Assembly (NCBI RefSeq): GCF_001305515.1
Contig: NZ_LJYW01000001.1
Coordinates: 2,159,387-2,223,386 of the forward strand
Direction of reading: 5' to 3'
Length of the DNA stretch: 64,000 nt
Source of the DNA: Prosthecodimorpha hirschii
GTDB taxonomy: Bacteria; Pseudomonadota; Alphaproteobacteria; Rhizobiales; Ancalomicrobiaceae
Shown here: positions 18,810 to 26,407 of the stretch, piece after piece
Layout of the letters: each line of letters starts with the position of its first letter
How positions within the stretch are numbered: position 1 is the stretch's first letter
Translations under genes and position numbers: made by a program
Notes under the pieces: generated by a model
Told to the model about the DNA's origin: nothing
What the model saw: the letters and a program-made list of their open reading frames with translations, nothing else
The model's database searches: none

Positions 18810-20162
18810 ATGAACACGTCGCTCCACGCCCGCTACGCCGCACGCACCGTGCCGCGCTACACCAGCTATCCGACGGCGCCGCATTTCACCGGCGCGGTTG
18901 GAGCCGATCTCTACGAAAGCTGGCTCGCCGCGCTGGCGCCGGAGGCGCCGGTCTCGCTCTATCTGCACGTCCCCTATTGCCGGGCGATCTGCCACTATTG
19001 CGGCTGCCACACCAAGGCGGCGCGGCGCGACGACCCGGTGGTCGACTATGCGGAGCGGCTGGTCGACGAGATCGGCCTGGTCGCCGACACGATCGGGCAA
19101 CGCCTGGGCGTCGCCCATGTGCATTGGGGCGGCGGCACGCCGAGCCTCCTGCCGGCGCCGTCCTTCCGCGCCGTGGTCGCCGCCCTGACGTCGCGCTTCC
19201 GGTTCCTCGACGGCGCCGAGCACGCCATCGAGCTCGATCCGCGCACGGTGACGCCCGAACTGGCCGTGATGCTGGCGGAAGCGGGCATCACCCGGACGAG
19301 CCTCGGCGTGCAGGATTTCGATCCCGCGGTCCAGACGGCGATGGGTCGGGTTCAGCCCTTCCCGGTCGTCGAGCAGGCCGTGGCGGCGCTGCGGGCGGTC
19401 GGGATCGAGGCGATCAATTTCGACCTGATGTATGGCCTGCCGCACCAGACTGCGGAGACGATCCGTTCGACCGTGGACCTCGCCATGCGGCTCGGGCCGA
19501 CGCGCATCGCGCTCTTCGGCTATGCGCATGTGCCGTGGTTCAAGAAGCACCAGCGCCTGATCGACGAGATGGCCCTGCCGGGGGCGACCGAACGGCTGGC
19601 GCTCGAAGCGACGGCCCGCGAGGCGCTGGCCGCCTGCGGCTTCCTGCCGATCGGTCTCGATCATTTCGCCCGGCCCGACGACGAGATGGCGCGCGCCGAG
19701 GCGGACGGCACGCTCCGGCGCAATTTCCAGGGCTATACGACCGATCAGGCCGACACGCTGATCGGCTTCGGCGCGTCCTCGATCGGCCGGATGCCGCAGG
19801 GCTTCGTCCAGAACGATCCCGATATCGGCCGCTGGAGCCGGGCCGTCGAGGCCGGCCGCCTGCCGGTGGTCAAGGGCAAGGCGCTCGATGCCGACGACCG
19901 CCTGCGCGGCGCGATCATCGAGCGGCTGATGTGCGACTACCGGGTCGATCTCGCCGCCGTCACCGCCGCCCATGGCGTCGGCCTTGCGGCGATCGCCGAC
20001 GGGGTCGAGCGGCTCGCCGAACTGACCCGCGACGGTCTGGTGGCGATCGAGGGCAACACCATCATCATCACCGAGGCGGGGCGCCCGTTCGTCCGCCTCG
20101 CCGCGGCGGCTTTCGATGCCTATCTGGCGCAGGCAGCCGCCCGCCATTCGATGGCGGTCTGA
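18810..20162 (+). CDS. hemN: Oxygen-independent coproporphyrinogen III oxidase (radical SAM)
   Basis: 450 residues from the ATG at 18810 (an in-frame ATG at 18801 adds three residues). The radical SAM motif is PYCRAICHYCGC (C57, C61, C64), with C66 completing the HemN-type C-x3-C-x2-C-x-C. The N-terminal RYAARTVPRYTSYPTAPHF is the HemN signature that separates it from HemW. It decarboxylates coproporphyrinogen III without oxygen, so it supplies heme when O2 is low. The FixK box upstream fits this. Confidence 0.95.
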   Translation: MNTSLHARYAARTVPRYTSYPTAPHFTGAVGADLYESWLAALAPEAPVSLYLHVPYCRAICHYCGCHTKAARRDDPVVDYAERLVDEIGLVADTIGQRLGVAHVHWGGGTPSLLPAPSFRAVVAALTSRFRFLDGAEHAIELDPRTVTPELAVMLAEAGITRTSLGVQDFDPAVQTAMGRVQPFPVVEQAVAALRAVGIEAINFDLMYGLPHQTAETIRSTVDLAMRLGPTRIALFGYAHVPWFKKHQRLIDEMALPGATERLALEATAREALAACGFLPIGLDHFARPDDEMARAEADGTLRRNFQGYTTDQADTLIGFGASSIGRMPQGFVQNDPDIGRWSRAVEAGRLPVVKGKALDADDRLRGAIIERLMCDYRVDLAAVTAAHGVGLAAIADGVERLAELTRDGLVAIEGNTIIITEAGRPFVRLAAAAFDAYLAQAAARHSMAV

Positions 20163-20250
20163 TGGCGGTGTGACCGCCATCCCGGACAGCGTCCGATGCC
20201 TTCCGATCGGAGGCCGCGCGGGGGCGACCGTTCGCACGCGGCGCTGCGCG

Positions 20251-21156
20251 CTATCCTTCGCCGCGGCCGCAGAAGCGGGTCGCGCTGTGGCAGGCCTGTT
20301 CGAACCGGACGAAGGCGGCGAGCCGGTCCCTGTCGAGCCGCCGCCCGCTCAGGGCCTCGTAGCACCGGACCAGGGCCTCATGCTCCGGTTCCGGCAGCCG
20401 GGTATGGGCGATGTCGCTTTCCCGCGCGCCGAAGCCGGCATTGCCGAAGTCGATCAGGCCGGCCAGTCGGCCGGTCGCCGGATCGACCAGCACGTTGCCG
20501 CCCTTCAGATCGCCATGGCAGAGCGCGGTCGTGTCGGCCCCTTCGAGGGCGGCGCGCGCAAGCCGGCTCGATGTCTCCAGTTCCGCGGCCATGCCGGTCG
20601 CGCCCTTGCCGACGAGGAGCCGCCGCAGCCGCATCCGGTCGCCGACAAACGTGGTCGGCCGCGCGTAGTCGGGCACCGGGGTGTCGTGCACGGCGAGGAT
20701 CGCCCGGGCCAGATCGTCGATCCATCCGGTCTGACGGCGCGATCGCAGGGTATCGATCATCCGCGACAGCGGCTGCCCCGGGATGGCGCGATAGCGGGCG
20801 ATCGGCGGATCCGATCCGATCAGTTCGGCCTGCGGGATCGGGACGCGGAGATGGGGCCGGACCAGATCCATGATCCGATATTCGGATTCGAACTGGGCGA
20901 TCATGCGCCGCGTCGCCGGAACCCGGTAGATGTGCATGGTCGCATCGACGAAGACGAAGCAGGTCTTCTCGCGCAGGAAATAGAGCCGACCGGATGGCAT
21001 CTTGAACGCGGACGCGATCGCCCGCCCGGCCTGGCGGGCCTTGGGCGAGGCTTTCAGCATCGACCAGGCGGCGCGAGACACAAAGGCGATATGGCGCAAG
21101 ACGCCGTTGTCCGGCCCGGCGGAAGCCGGGTCGAAGGCTATGCTGCTCATCGTCAC
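20251..21156 (-). CDS. Phosphotransferase of the aminoglycoside/choline kinase-like fold
   Basis: 301 residues. The kinase catalytic loop ALCHGDLKGGNVLVD and the metal-binding LIDFGNAGFG are clear, as in APH/ChoK and homoserine kinase-like enzymes. The N-terminal lobe contains FLREKTCFVFVDA and a Tyr-Arg-rich strand. The substrate is not predictable; such orphan genes are often small-molecule kinases. The start is one of two close ATGs (21156, 21150). Neighbours give no functional hint. Confidence 0.8.
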   Translation of the reverse strand: MTMSSIAFDPASAGPDNGVLRHIAFVSRAAWSMLKASPKARQAGRAIASAFKMPSGRLYFLREKTCFVFVDATMHIYRVPATRRMIAQFESEYRIMDLVRPHLRVPIPQAELIGSDPPIARYRAIPGQPLSRMIDTLRSRRQTGWIDDLARAILAVHDTPVPDYARPTTFVGDRMRLRRLLVGKGATGMAAELETSSRLARAALEGADTTALCHGDLKGGNVLVDPATGRLAGLIDFGNAGFGARESDIAHTRLPEPEHEALVRCYEALSGRRLDRDRLAAFVRFEQACHSATRFCGRGEG

Positions 21157-21438
21157 GTCCGTCCACGTGAACCTAAGACAGCTTACAACTTAATGCCGGG
21201 CTAATCATTCAGCAAGCCGCTTCACGCCGGAGGGGTGCCGGCCCGACCGGTTTCGCCCCGGCCCGTTGAGACGAGATCGGTTTCGCCCGGATGCGGTCGC
21301 TCGAAGCGGATTTGGCGAACCGGATTCCGGTCGCGACCGGCCGCAGCCCGGCGACGGGCGATGCGGATCCGTGGGACGTCCGCCATTCGTCGACGGTCCG
21401 GCCGGCGCCCGGGAACCATACCGGGCGGCGATGCCGGC

Positions 21439-21912
21439 TCAGACGGCGATCGCCGCGGTCCGGGCGTTCAAGGCCCCGATCAGGGCCGCCGGCGCCAGGG
21501 CGACTTCCAGTCCGCGCCGCCCGCCGCTGACATGGACCCGGGCAAGACGGGTCATCGACCCGTCGACCACCACGGCGAGGCTCTTCTTGGTGCCGAAGGG
21601 GCTGATTCCGCCGAGGACATAGCCGGTCAGGCGCTGCGCCGCGGCCGGATCCGCCATGACGGCGCGCTTCCAGCCGAGCGCGCGGGCAGCCTCCGCCAGA
21701 CTCAGGCGCATCGCCGCCGGGACCAGCGCCAGCGCATGCGCCTTGGCCTCGTCCGAGACGACCAGCGTCTTGAACACCGCCGCCGGATCGAGGCCGAGTT
21801 TCTCCGCCGCCTCGACCCCATAGGCCTCCGCGCGCGGATCGTGATCGTATTCCAGGATCGAAAATTCGATCGCGCGCGCCTTCAGAAAGGTCGTCGCCGG
21901 GGTGGCCGCCAA
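21439..21912 (-). CDS. YbaK/EbsC-family aminoacyl-tRNA deacylase
   Basis: 157 residues of the YbaK/ProX-type editing fold: TFLKARAIEFSILEYDHDP, then AAVFKTLVVSD with the conserved lysine, and YVLGGISPFGTKK near residue 100. These are the Cys-tRNA(Pro) deacylase hallmarks. The enzyme removes mischarged cysteine in trans. The best start is a TTG at 21912; the next in-frame ATG would remove the conserved N-terminal strand. Confidence 0.9.
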   Translation of the reverse strand: MAATPATTFLKARAIEFSILEYDHDPRAEAYGVEAAEKLGLDPAAVFKTLVVSDEAKAHALALVPAAMRLSLAEAARALGWKRAVMADPAAAQRLTGYVLGGISPFGTKKSLAVVVDGSMTRLARVHVSGGRRGLEVALAPAALIGALNARTAAIAV

Positions 21913-21960
21913 GACAGCAACTCGCAGGTCGGTCTGCCGCCGGGGATTCGGCGGGTCTGA

Positions 21961-21992
21961 AAAAGATGCGCCGTGCTCGAGGCACGGCGCAA
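21961..21992 (-). terminator. Intrinsic terminator downstream of fixK
   Basis: A perfect 10-bp stem (TGCGCCGTGC / GCACGGCGCA, loop TCGAG) followed on the minus strand by TCTTTTTC. It faces the fixK gene, although 240 bp separate it from the fixK stop. The rest of 21913-22232 shows no gene I can support. Confidence 0.7.
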
Positions 21993-22232
21993 GGTGGCAA
22001 GAGGAGGAGATCGCTCGGGAGGAAATAGCTGGACCGATCGGCTGCCGTCGACATCGCCCGTCGGGCGGATCGGATGCGCCGATCGAAACGCGCTGGACTT
22101 CTCGCTCCCCCTTCGGCTGCCGGTCTCGCCCCCTCCTGACGAGGAGCCGACCGCTTCCGATGCCGAAATTCTACGTCCGTTCCGGCACCGATCGGGCCCA
22201 GGATGCCCGAAGCGCCCGGGCGCCGGTATCGG

Positions 22233-22946
22233 TCATTGTGTCCCAGTCTGGTGACACATGGTGCAGACATTGGTGATCCGGATCCGGTCCTGCTTCTCGA
22301 TCGCGATCAGCCCGCGCCGCTTCAGGTCGGAGATCACCCGGCTGACCGTCTCGATGGTCAGGCCGAGATAGTCGGCGATTTCCTGGCGGGTCATGTTGAG
22401 CGCGATGACATGCTCGTCGCGACCGGCCGCCGTCGGGCCGGGGCAATCCGCGGTACCGCGTCCGGCGACGAAGCGCATCAGGAAGGAGGACACCCGCTCA
22501 TAGGCCGACTTGCGGCCGAGCAGGACCGCGTGCTCGTGCAGCGCTTCCATCTGGGCGAGCAGGCAGCGGGTGATGTGGCTCTGCGCGGCCAGCGTCTGCT
22601 CGGCATCGCGGCGATCGACGACCCGGATGACAGCCGGGGTCAGCGTCTCGGCGTTGCAGTCGTACTGGCGGCTGGAGAGAAGACCGAACATGTCGTTCGG
22701 ACCCAGGATCTCGACGACCTGGCGGCGACCGTCCGGCAGCAGCTTGTAGAGCATGACCGCGCCTTCGATCAGCTCGTAGATCCGCTCGGCCGGGTCGCCT
22801 TCGAAGAAGACGACATCATGGGCTTCGTAGCGGTTGGTCTTGACGCGGGGCGAGCGGGCAAATTCCGCCCAGGCCTCGTCGCCATGAGTGTTGCCGCCGA
22901 GCCGTGCGCTGCCGCCGGCCGCAAGACCGCGATCCGAATAAGCCAT
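22233..22946 (-). CDS. fixK: CRP/FNR-family regulator, FixK type
   Basis: 237 residues: cyclic-nucleotide-binding-like beta roll (about 40-130), dimerisation helix and HTH (MTRQEIADYLGLTIETVSRVISDL). The recognition helix carries E199-x2-S-R203, the FNR-class arrangement that reads TTGAT half-sites. The N-terminal cysteine cluster of true FNR is missing, so oxygen is not sensed by an N-terminal FeS cluster; this fits a FixK made under FixJ control. Boxes it could bind stand before hemA, fixG, fixN, hemN and fixL. The extreme C-terminus holds an odd CTMCH (C228, C231, H232). Confidence 0.9.
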   Translation of the reverse strand: MAYSDRGLAAGGSARLGGNTHGDEAWAEFARSPRVKTNRYEAHDVVFFEGDPAERIYELIEGAVMLYKLLPDGRRQVVEILGPNDMFGLLSSRQYDCNAETLTPAVIRVVDRRDAEQTLAAQSHITRCLLAQMEALHEHAVLLGRKSAYERVSSFLMRFVAGRGTADCPGPTAAGRDEHVIALNMTRQEIADYLGLTIETVSRVISDLKRRGLIAIEKQDRIRITNVCTMCHQTGTQ

Positions 22947-23356
22947 GGTAGTCCCTCCTCGAAAAGGACCAGTCCTACCGCGCGCAAATCGAAATCTGCG
23001 TCCGTCCGCGTCGGGCTGCTCCGCCTATCGGGGCGGGGTTCGATCGAAGCGTTGCGGTCGCAGGCCCTTACCCCCGCCACCGATGCCAGTCGTTCGATCC
23101 GCCATCCGATGCTGAAAGGCTAGGCATCAATCCGAGTCTTCACAATCCCGTTGCCGTACTTACGACTTTGTACCTATGTGGCAATCCATGCCTTCATCGG
23201 ACACCAATACGCAGACAAACGAGTATACTTCCGCCCGTCGAAATAGAAGCGAAGTCGTCCGAAGAATTGTACTTCATATTAGAAAATCCTCAGAGAGGAT
23301 CCGATGTCAGGCAACCGTCAGACGCCGGCCTTACGCTGCGTTGCCAATCGGTGGCC
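22947..23356. other. AT-richer fixK promoter region
   Basis: 410 bp with no gene. Much of 23105-23345 is clearly less GC-rich than its surroundings. On the minus strand two similar nonamers, CATAGGTAC (23178-23170) and CGTAAGTAC (23164-23156), lie 14 bp apart. FixJ is expected to act here, but I cannot prove a FixJ site by eye. No FixK box is visible, so fixK autoregulation by its own product is not indicated. Confidence 0.45.
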
Positions 23357-23695
23357 CTACAATAGCGCCACGATGGTTTCCCCGGACAGCGGCTTCCGCA
23401 GCACCTGGGTGCTGGGCATGTCGCGCAGGCTCTCGTCGATCGTCTTCTGGGCCTGACCGGTGATGCAGATGATGCGCGGCGACCAGCCGCGTCCGGTGAC
23501 TTCGCGAATCGCCTCCGCGCCGCTCATGCCCGGAAGTCCGAGATCGATGATCAGCACGTCCTGCGGCTGCGGCTCGGCTTCGACCAGGAAGGTCTCGGCA
23601 TCGTCATAGGCCGAGACGGCATGCCCCATCGCCTGCAGCAGGAAGCGCAGGGAGTCGGATACGCCGGGATCGTCTTCGACGATGTAGATGACCAT
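23357..23695 (-). CDS. Receiver-only response regulator near fixK
   Basis: 112 residues that are only a receiver domain of the FixJ subgroup: E7-D8-D9, phospho-acceptor D51 (VLIIDLGLPG), T79 and K101 (LRKPL). It has no DNA-binding domain. The ATG at 23695 (MVIYIVEDDP) gives the full fold. It lies in the same orientation between fixJ and fixK. It might compete with FixJ for phosphate from FixL, as stand-alone receivers do in other rhizobial Fix systems; this is inferred from position. Confidence 0.85.
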   Translation of the reverse strand: MVIYIVEDDPGVSDSLRFLLQAMGHAVSAYDDAETFLVEAEPQPQDVLIIDLGLPGMSGAEAIREVTGRGWSPRIICITGQAQKTIDESLRDMPSTQVLRKPLSGETIVALL

Positions 23696-23930
23696 GGCAC
23701 ACCCTCCCGGTCTGGCGCCGGGAGTTGGAGGGCAAGCGGAGCGGTTTTGCCGGACTATCGGGGCAAACCGCGTGCTGTGCCATTCGTACTCTTTCTTACG
23801 GGCACCGATGGCCGGCAACACAAGTCGTTGATGGCACGGGGGTGCTGTCGTTCAGGCCACCGCACGGGCGCGGATTTCGCCGGCCGGGTCAAACCCGCCG
23901 GGCGCGGCCGCCCGCGGACGGCGGACGCGG

Positions 23931-24035
23931 CACGGGGCACGGGGCACGGGGCACGGGGCACGGGGCACGGGGCACGGGGCACGGGGCACGGGGCACGGGG
24001 CACGGGGCACGGGGCACGGGGCACGGGGCACGGGG
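23931..24035 (+). repeat. Fifteen perfect CACGGGG heptamers
   Basis: 105 bp made of 15 uninterrupted copies of the heptamer CACGGGG with no mismatch. The G-rich strand therefore has 15 GGGG runs separated by three-base CAC loops, an ideal sequence for tandem G-quadruplexes. Seven is not a multiple of three, so copy changes would shift any reading frame, but no real gene crosses it. It lies in the 576-bp gap 23696-24271, about 115 bp before repeat copy B. Confidence 0.97.
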
Positions 24036-24149
24036 ACGACGCACGATCGGCGCGCCACGCGCAAGCCCGCGGCGGGCGACGGGCGGCCCGCCGGTCCCGC
24101 TTCGCGAGCGGATCTTTGAGGAATCCTGCCTTGCGGCCGACGGGCGGCT

Positions 24150-24275
24150 CATACCTACGGCCCAGGATGCTGACGCATCGGGCCGTTGAAGGAACGCGAA
24201 TTTCTCATTGGCGTCAGAGGCATGAGAAATTCGCGTATCGAAGACCGACGATCATTCCATAACCGTCGGTATCAG
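24150..24275. repeat. Dispersed palindromic element, copy B
   Basis: The second copy of the 126-bp element at 5799-5924, same orientation and same length. Its central hairpin has a perfect 14-bp stem (24195-24208 with 24222-24235). The first hairpin pairs ACGGCCC with GGGCCGT around GATGC-TGAC-GCATC. Outer ends ATACC-TACGG and CCGTC-GGTAT are inverted repeats. The right end contains the fixJ stop codon (24272-24274), exactly as copy A does for its neighbour. Confidence 0.87.
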
Positions 24276-24898
24276 CCGGCGTGATCGTTTCCGGTCAGGA
24301 CGATCCGCACCAGGTCGGCGGCGTTGCGGGCGCCGAGCTTTTCCATGATGCGGGCGCGATGAACCTCGATGGTCCGCGGGCTGATGCCGAGTTGGCGGCC
24401 GGCTTCCTTGTTGGACGCGCCGGCGGTGATCTGGCCGAGAACCTCAAGTTCGCGCGGCGTCAGCAGTTCGCGGCCGACGAAGGCCGGGTCGGCAGAGCCG
24501 CGACCGTTGTCGCTGTTGCGGCGGGCGACGGCTTCGAGAGCCTCGCGCACGCGCTCCACGACCGTATCGGCATCGAACGGCTTCTCGATGAAGTCGAACG
24601 CGCCCTGCTTGACGGCCGAGACGGCCATCGGGATGTCGCCCTGGCCCGAGATGATGAAGATCGGCGCGGGATAGTGCTCGGCGTTGAGGGCCTTCAGCAC
24701 ATCGAGGCCGGACCGCCCCGGCATGTGAACGTCCAGGATCACGCAGGCCGGCTGGCGCGCCAGGGCCGCTTCCAGGAAGGCGTCGCCGGATTCGTAGGCC
24801 TCGACCGCGAAGCCCTCCAGCTCGAACACAACCGCCAGCGCGTCGCGGACCGCAGGATCGTCGTCGACGATATAGATCGTGTTTTCGCTTTTTCCCAT
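24272..24898 (-). CDS. fixJ: Two-component response regulator FixJ
   Basis: 208 residues: receiver (about 6-120) with D12-D13-D14, phospho-acceptor D56 (CVILDVHMPG), T/S switch in FIISGQGDIPMAV and K106 (EKP). The linker is followed by a LuxR-type HTH (LTPRELEVLGQITAGASNKE, then GISPRTIEVHRARI). The GQGDIPMAVxAVKxGAxDFIEKPF stretch is the FixJ/TodR subgroup signature. FixJ phosphorylated by FixL activates fixK. The start MGKSENTIYIVDDD at 24898 follows a G-rich ribosome site. It is 61 bp after fixL. Its stop lies in repeat copy B. Confidence 0.94.
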   Translation of the reverse strand: MGKSENTIYIVDDDPAVRDALAVVFELEGFAVEAYESGDAFLEAALARQPACVILDVHMPGRSGLDVLKALNAEHYPAPIFIISGQGDIPMAVSAVKQGAFDFIEKPFDADTVVERVREALEAVARRNSDNGRGSADPAFVGRELLTPRELEVLGQITAGASNKEAGRQLGISPRTIEVHRARIMEKLGARNAADLVRIVLTGNDHAG

Positions 24899-24959
24899 CT
24901 GCGAACCCCCCGTTCTTCCCACTATCGCCAACCGTCCCAATATCGAAGGCACTTTCGAA

Positions 24960-26129
24960 TCACGGGCGCGGCGGGATCCTATCAGGTGCCGACGCGTGAC
25001 CGGTCAGAGGCAACGAAAGTATGAAGCGGGCGCCACGGCCCTCGCCTCCGGGATCCACGACCAGATCGCCGCCATGGTTCTGGGCGATGGTCCGCGAGAT
25101 GGCAAGGCCAAGCCCTAGTCCGGTGCGCTTCGAGGTGGAAAAGGCGCGGAACAGGTTCTGCGCCACGTCGCCCGGAATGCCCGGCCCGGAATCCTGGATT
25201 TCGACGCTGGCCGCCTGGCCGTCGGTGCGCGTGACGACCTTGAGCACGCGCGCCGGACGCCCCTTCATCGCTTCCAGCCCGTTGCGGACCAGATTGCAGA
25301 CGATCTGCTGAATCTGGACCGGATCCGCCTCGACGCGCGGCATGTCCGGCGCCTTCTCCCGGTGCAGTTCGATGCCGTGGACATCGTGGCCGAGCAGCGT
25401 CAGCTCGAGCGCCTCGTCGATCAGCTGTTCCAGATCGATGGCCTGGCGCTCCGGCTCCCGCTTCTCGACGAATTGCCGCATGCGCTGGATGATGCTGCCG
25501 GCCCGCTCGGCCTCGCGCAGCGCCTTGCCAAGAATGTCGAGGATCGGCCGCTCGCTGTCCGGCGCATCCTTCTTCTTGCGCAGGATGGCCTGCAGATAGA
25601 GCATGACCGCGGTCAGCGGCTGGTTGAGTTCGTGGGCGATGGCCGCGCCCATCTCGTCCATGGCGCTGATTCGGGCGAGATTGACGAGTTGCGCCTGCAG
25701 CTGGTTGAGCCGGTGCTCGACCGCCTTGCGGGCGCGCAGATCGCGCAGGATGCCGATGAACTGGCGGCCGTCCGGGGTCTGTGCCTCGCCGACCGAGAGT
25801 TCGAGCGGGAAGATCGTGCCGTCGCGGTGCATGCCGCGCACCTCGCGGCCGATGCCGATGATCCGCTTCTCGCCGGTGTCGTGATAGTGGCTGAGATACT
25901 GGTCGTGATGGTCGGAGAATTCCGGCGGCATCAGCGTCTTGATGTTCTGCCCGATGATCTCGCGCGCCTCATAGCCGAACAGCGCCTCGCAGGCCTTGTT
26001 GAAGACCAGGATGCGGGCGCGCGAATCGATCACGATGATCCCGTCGACCGCCGTGTCGAGCACACTGAGCAGGCGTGCCTCCGAAACCGTTCGGGCATCG
26101 CAAGGGGGATTGGCGGGTACATCTTGCAT
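24960..26129 (-). CDS. fixL: Oxygen sensor histidine kinase FixL (heme-PAS)
   Basis: 389 residues, without membrane helices, so cytoplasmic. The PAS domain (about 15-130) has the heme features: H75 in HHDQYLSHY as candidate proximal ligand and R95 in IIGIGREV, 20 residues apart as in Bradyrhizobium FixL (His200/Arg220). The kinase core has the H-box AIAHELNQPL (H166), N-box NLVRNGLEAM, G1 DSGPGIPG and G2 TGLGLGLAIS. O2 bound to heme shuts the kinase off. The start at 26129 is preferred because GGAAG lies six bases before it. A FixK-like box upstream suggests feedback. Confidence 0.93.
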   Translation of the reverse strand: MQDVPANPPCDARTVSEARLLSVLDTAVDGIIVIDSRARILVFNKACEALFGYEAREIIGQNIKTLMPPEFSDHHDQYLSHYHDTGEKRIIGIGREVRGMHRDGTIFPLELSVGEAQTPDGRQFIGILRDLRARKAVEHRLNQLQAQLVNLARISAMDEMGAAIAHELNQPLTAVMLYLQAILRKKKDAPDSERPILDILGKALREAERAGSIIQRMRQFVEKREPERQAIDLEQLIDEALELTLLGHDVHGIELHREKAPDMPRVEADPVQIQQIVCNLVRNGLEAMKGRPARVLKVVTRTDGQAASVEIQDSGPGIPGDVAQNLFRAFSTSKRTGLGLGLAISRTIAQNHGGDLVVDPGGEGRGARFILSLPLTGHASAPDRIPPRP

Positions 26130-26217
26130 AGGCGGCTTCCAATGCACCGTCCTGGAAAACATCCGCAATCTTGCGGCGGCGGCGCCAGACCATGGCGCAT
26201 CCGGTCATCGACGCACC

Positions 26218-26231
26218 TTGTCCTGGATCAA
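26218..26231 (-). promoter_or_regulatory. Weaker FNR/FixK-like box upstream of fixL
   Basis: TTGTC-CTGG-ATCAA; one half-site is perfect, the other departs from TTGAY at one base. Centre about 95 bp before the fixL ATG. If used, FixK would act back on fixLJ. No other signal stands out in the gap to the aminotransferase gene. Confidence 0.5.
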
Positions 26232-26407
26232 ATCCGTAGGCAGGTTCAGCCGCGGCGAGCATTTCTGCCCGACCGGCCGCGACCAGCCTTCCTTCGCGCG
26301 ACGATCGCCCAAGCCGTCCCCGACCGGACGGCGGCACGCGCCAGCGCCGGCAACGTCCCCGGCGTGGCGATCACCATAGCTACGGATTTTTACGGGGGAA
26401 AGCCCGT

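Noticed and set aside
23101-23140. FixK box before fixK (GCATCAATCC)
   Set aside because: Only one half-site (TTGAT on the minus strand) is present; the partner half at the right spacing is not.
23725-24189. Open frames on both strands through the CACGGGG repeats
   Set aside because: A stop-free heptamer repeat keeps all frames open. The peptides are only the translated repeat and have no conserved part or ribosome site.
5799-24275. Classical insertion sequence or transposon for the 126-bp element
   Set aside because: It encodes no transposase and is too short; it could at most be a non-autonomous MITE-like element.
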